Shown: positions 62,726 through 64,000 of the stretch, piece by piece
Layout: every line of letters starts with the position of its first letter
Position numbering within the stretch: position 1 is the first letter of the stretch
Source of the DNA: Collimonas arenae
Lineage (GTDB): Bacteria; Pseudomonadota; Gammaproteobacteria; Burkholderiales; Burkholderiaceae_D
Assembly: GCF_000786695.1 (NCBI RefSeq)
Contig: NZ_CP009962.1
Span: forward strand, 124,001 to 188,000
Length of the DNA: 64,000 nt
Reading direction: 5' to 3'
Position numbers and translations under genes: made by a program
The notes under the pieces: model-generated
The model's input: the letters and a program-made list of their open reading frames with translations, nothing else
Database searches by the model: none
Told to the model about the DNA's origin: nothing

Positions 62726-62906
62726 AGAGGCTGTTGCAAACACACTTGGCGTTGTTGCTCTTGCAGGGAGCGCCCGGGCTTGCAGGCCCGGGTCGTTCCG
62801 CAGGCAGACGACAATATCGTCTGAAACCCCCGCTACACCCTCCTAGCCGTACTGTTCGTACTGTCTTCGTCGGAGCGCCTAACCATCTGTGTTCGCAACA
62901 GCCTCT
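62726..62906 (+). repeat. TIR-bounded intergenic repeat, copy 3 (181 bp)
   Basis: Ends AGAGGCTGTTGCAAACACA and TGTGTTCGCAACAGCCTCT. Same order of parts as copy 1: hairpin CCCGGGC-TTGCAG-GCCCGGG in the place of copy 1's CCTGGC palindrome, hairpin CAGACGA-CAATA-TCGTCTG, then CCTCCTAGCCGTACTG and TGTCTTCGTCGG. It has one 9-bp ACTG-CTCGT-like unit fewer than copy 1. It fills the convergent gap between the 74-aa gene and the molybdoenzyme gene. Confidence 0.8.
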
Positions 62907-62911
62907 AAGAT

Positions 62912-63670
62912 TCAAGACCCGCTAAACCAGTTATAACCCTGGTCCTCCCAATAACCACCGGGATTTTCATTGGTAACGAAGATCGCCGCAATGTGCTTGG
63001 GATTCTTGAAACCGAGCTTGGTCGGCACCCGCAGCTTTAGCGGATAGCCGTATTCGGTGGGCAAGGGCGCCGTGCCGAAATCCAGCGCCAGCATGGTTTG
63101 CGGATGCAGCGCCGTCGCCATGTCGATACTGGAATAATAACGATCGGCGCATTTGAAGCCGACATAGCGCGCAGTCGTGTCGGCGCCGATATGCGCCAGG
63201 AAAGTGCGGAACGGCACGCCGCCCCACTGGCCGATGGCGCTCCAGCCTTCGATGCAGATATGGCGCGTGATCTGCGATGTTTGTGGCAAGGCTCTGAGCT
63301 GCGCCAGGTTCCAGCTGCTCTTGTTGCGCACCAGCCCCGAGACTTCCAGCGTGTAAGTATCGCCATCGATTTCAGGCGCTGAATCGGCGTCATAAAACGC
63401 ATTGAACGGAAACGGCTTGGTGATCATGCTGGCCGGATAGGTCGGTGCCAGATGATTGGGGCGGAACAGCATGCCCTGCACGCGGTCGTTCCAGCGCGAC
63501 ATCGCCCACAGCACTTTGTCGACCTGGTCGCCGTCTTGCAGGTTGCAACCGGACAGCAGCGACAAAGCGCCCAGAGACAGGCCGGAACGCAAGAACAACC
63601 GGCGCTGCAGCTGCACCAGTTCAGGTTGCAGCTCGCTATTCTTTGGCAGGTTTTTCTTCTTCTCGCTCAT
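62912..63670 (-). CDS. Molybdopterin-dependent sulfite-oxidase-fold oxidoreductase, Tat-exported
   Basis: A 252-residue protein. It has a Tat-like twin-arginine signal with a lipobox-like end (RRLFLRSGLSLGALSLLSGC). The Moco cysteine is in RHICIEGWSAIGQWGGVPF; YPLKLRVPTKLGFKNPKHIAAIFVTNENPGGYWEDQGYNWFSG is typical of the family's C-terminus. It is shorter than MsrP/YedY and, unlike it, pairs with a cytochrome b561-type protein whose gene overlaps by four bases upstream. Likely a periplasmic reductase or oxidase; substrate unknown. Confidence 0.8.
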   Translation of the reverse strand: MSEKKKNLPKNSELQPELVQLQRRLFLRSGLSLGALSLLSGCNLQDGDQVDKVLWAMSRWNDRVQGMLFRPNHLAPTYPASMITKPFPFNAFYDADSAPEIDGDTYTLEVSGLVRNKSSWNLAQLRALPQTSQITRHICIEGWSAIGQWGGVPFRTFLAHIGADTTARYVGFKCADRYYSSIDMATALHPQTMLALDFGTAPLPTEYGYPLKLRVPTKLGFKNPKHIAAIFVTNENPGGYWEDQGYNWFSGS

Positions 63671-64000
63671 GCTTGCTGCTCCTGTTCCGAGGCGTTCTTG
63701 CGGGAGTGGCGCGGTGCGCGCCCGGTCAGCATCGGCAGCAAGGTGCTCGGCACGATCAGCACCAGCGCCAGATGCACAGCCACAAACGCGACGATGCCGG
63801 CCATGGCGGCGAAATGCACGCGGCGCGCAGTGTCGTAGCCGCCGAACAAGTCGACCAGGCTATCCAGCTGCACCGGTTTCCAGATCGACAGGCCGGAAGC
63901 CACGACCAGCACACCCAACAGCAGCACGACGATATACATCAGGCGCTGCACGGCGTTATAGACGCCCGCCTGATGCGCCAGTTTGAAAGTCAGCGCATCC
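63667..64000 (-). CDS. Cytochrome b561-like membrane partner, N-terminus cut by window
   Basis: The last 110 codons of a membrane protein that runs off the right edge. Visible are LTFKLAHQAGVYNAVQRLMYIVVLLLGVLVVASGLSIWKP, a soluble loop, and RRVHFAAMAGIVAFVAVHLALVLI with two His (VHF and VHL) spaced as haem b ligands, then a short basic tail. This matches the cytochrome b/b6 domain partner of the molybdoenzyme downstream; the stop overlaps its start (ATGA). It would pass electrons between the quinone pool and the exported enzyme. Confidence 0.82.
   Translation of the reverse strand, partial: DALTFKLAHQAGVYNAVQRLMYIVVLLLGVLVVASGLSIWKPVQLDSLVDLFGGYDTARRVHFAAMAGIVAFVAVHLALVLIVPSTLLPMLTGRAPRHSRKNASEQEQQA

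Noticed and set aside
62623..62814. Short frames starting MSSACGTT in repeat copies 1 and 3
   Set aside because: They arise from the repeat sequence itself, are not preserved in copy 2, differ after ~10 residues and lack ribosome sites.
23177..62906. CRISPR array or complete insertion sequence formed by the repeats
   Set aside because: The three copies are far apart, have no spacers and no cas genes; they carry no transposase.
62912..63670. MsrP methionine sulfoxide reductase (msrP/yedY)
   Set aside because: The protein is about 80 residues shorter than MsrP and has a different partner-gene order, so only the wider family is named.

Overview
The window looks like a chromosomal segment of a moderately GC-rich betaproteobacterium in the Burkholderiales. 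The family Oxalobacteraceae is most likely, with Collimonas, Janthinobacterium or Herbaspirillum relatives as best guesses. Reasons are a CqsA/LqsA-type (jqs-like) alpha-hydroxyketone signalling locus, catBCA and pcaIJF catechol genes, an assimilatory nitrate operon of betaproteobacterial layout, and the gene styles throughout. The genus is inference. No rRNA, tRNA, CRISPR array, prophage or intact insertion sequence was recognised.

Layout. 1-6.1 kb: a truncated surface phosphoesterase, a secreted unknown protein, a TPR/glycosyltransferase-like protein, a methyltransferase and an amino-acid binding protein. 6.1-13.1 kb: a WYL regulator with a GST, a RegB/RegA redox two-component pair, and the aspT-aspD aspartate:alanine exchange/decarboxylation operon. 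13.2-23.4 kb: a phospholipase-D-like protein, a di-haem cytochrome c peroxidase, a second phosphoesterase, a PPOX-family protein, a TetR-controlled GST, a MarR regulator with a small membrane protein, and an alginate lyase. 23.4-29.3 kb: a quorum-sensing locus with a CqsA/LqsA-type synthase facing a sensor kinase, an LqsR-type regulator, an unusual LuxR-family regulator and an MFS transporter.

30.7-42.6 kb is a complete aromatic funnel. A Rieske dioxygenase of anthranilate/salicylate type has its ferredoxin and reductase fused in one protein. It feeds catechol to catB-catC-catA-pcaD, and pcaIJ-pcaF finish to succinyl-CoA and acetyl-CoA. LysR, AraC and IclR regulators are interspersed. 42.7-47.3 kb holds accessory genes: an isochorismatase, an IS5 remnant, a ProQ/FinO-domain RNA binder, and a WYL regulator facing NIPSNAP and LysE genes. 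47.4-55.9 kb is the nitrate assimilation operon narK-nirB-nirD-FAD reductase-nasA. It is preceded by a clear sigma-54 promoter and a leader with two hexaloop hairpins overlapping a terminator, the signature of ANTAR-protein antitermination. 55.9-64 kb has an MFS transporter, a small gene under a near-consensus LexA box, a VapBC pair, oligopeptidase A, an S1/P1 nuclease, QueH, and a sulfite-oxidase-fold enzyme with its cytochrome b partner (cut by the window end).

Most notable signals: (1) the combined alpha-hydroxyketone and LuxR signalling run, in which the LuxR-type protein lacks the ligand-pocket segment; (2) a family of three intergenic repeats with terminal inverted repeats, an internal hairpin showing compensatory changes and a variable 9-bp unit; (3) the sigma-54 plus ANTAR double switch; (4) a LexA box on an unknown gene beside a toxin-antitoxin pair; (5) the Rieske ferredoxin-reductase fusion. 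Several paired regulator/operator palindromes are also listed.
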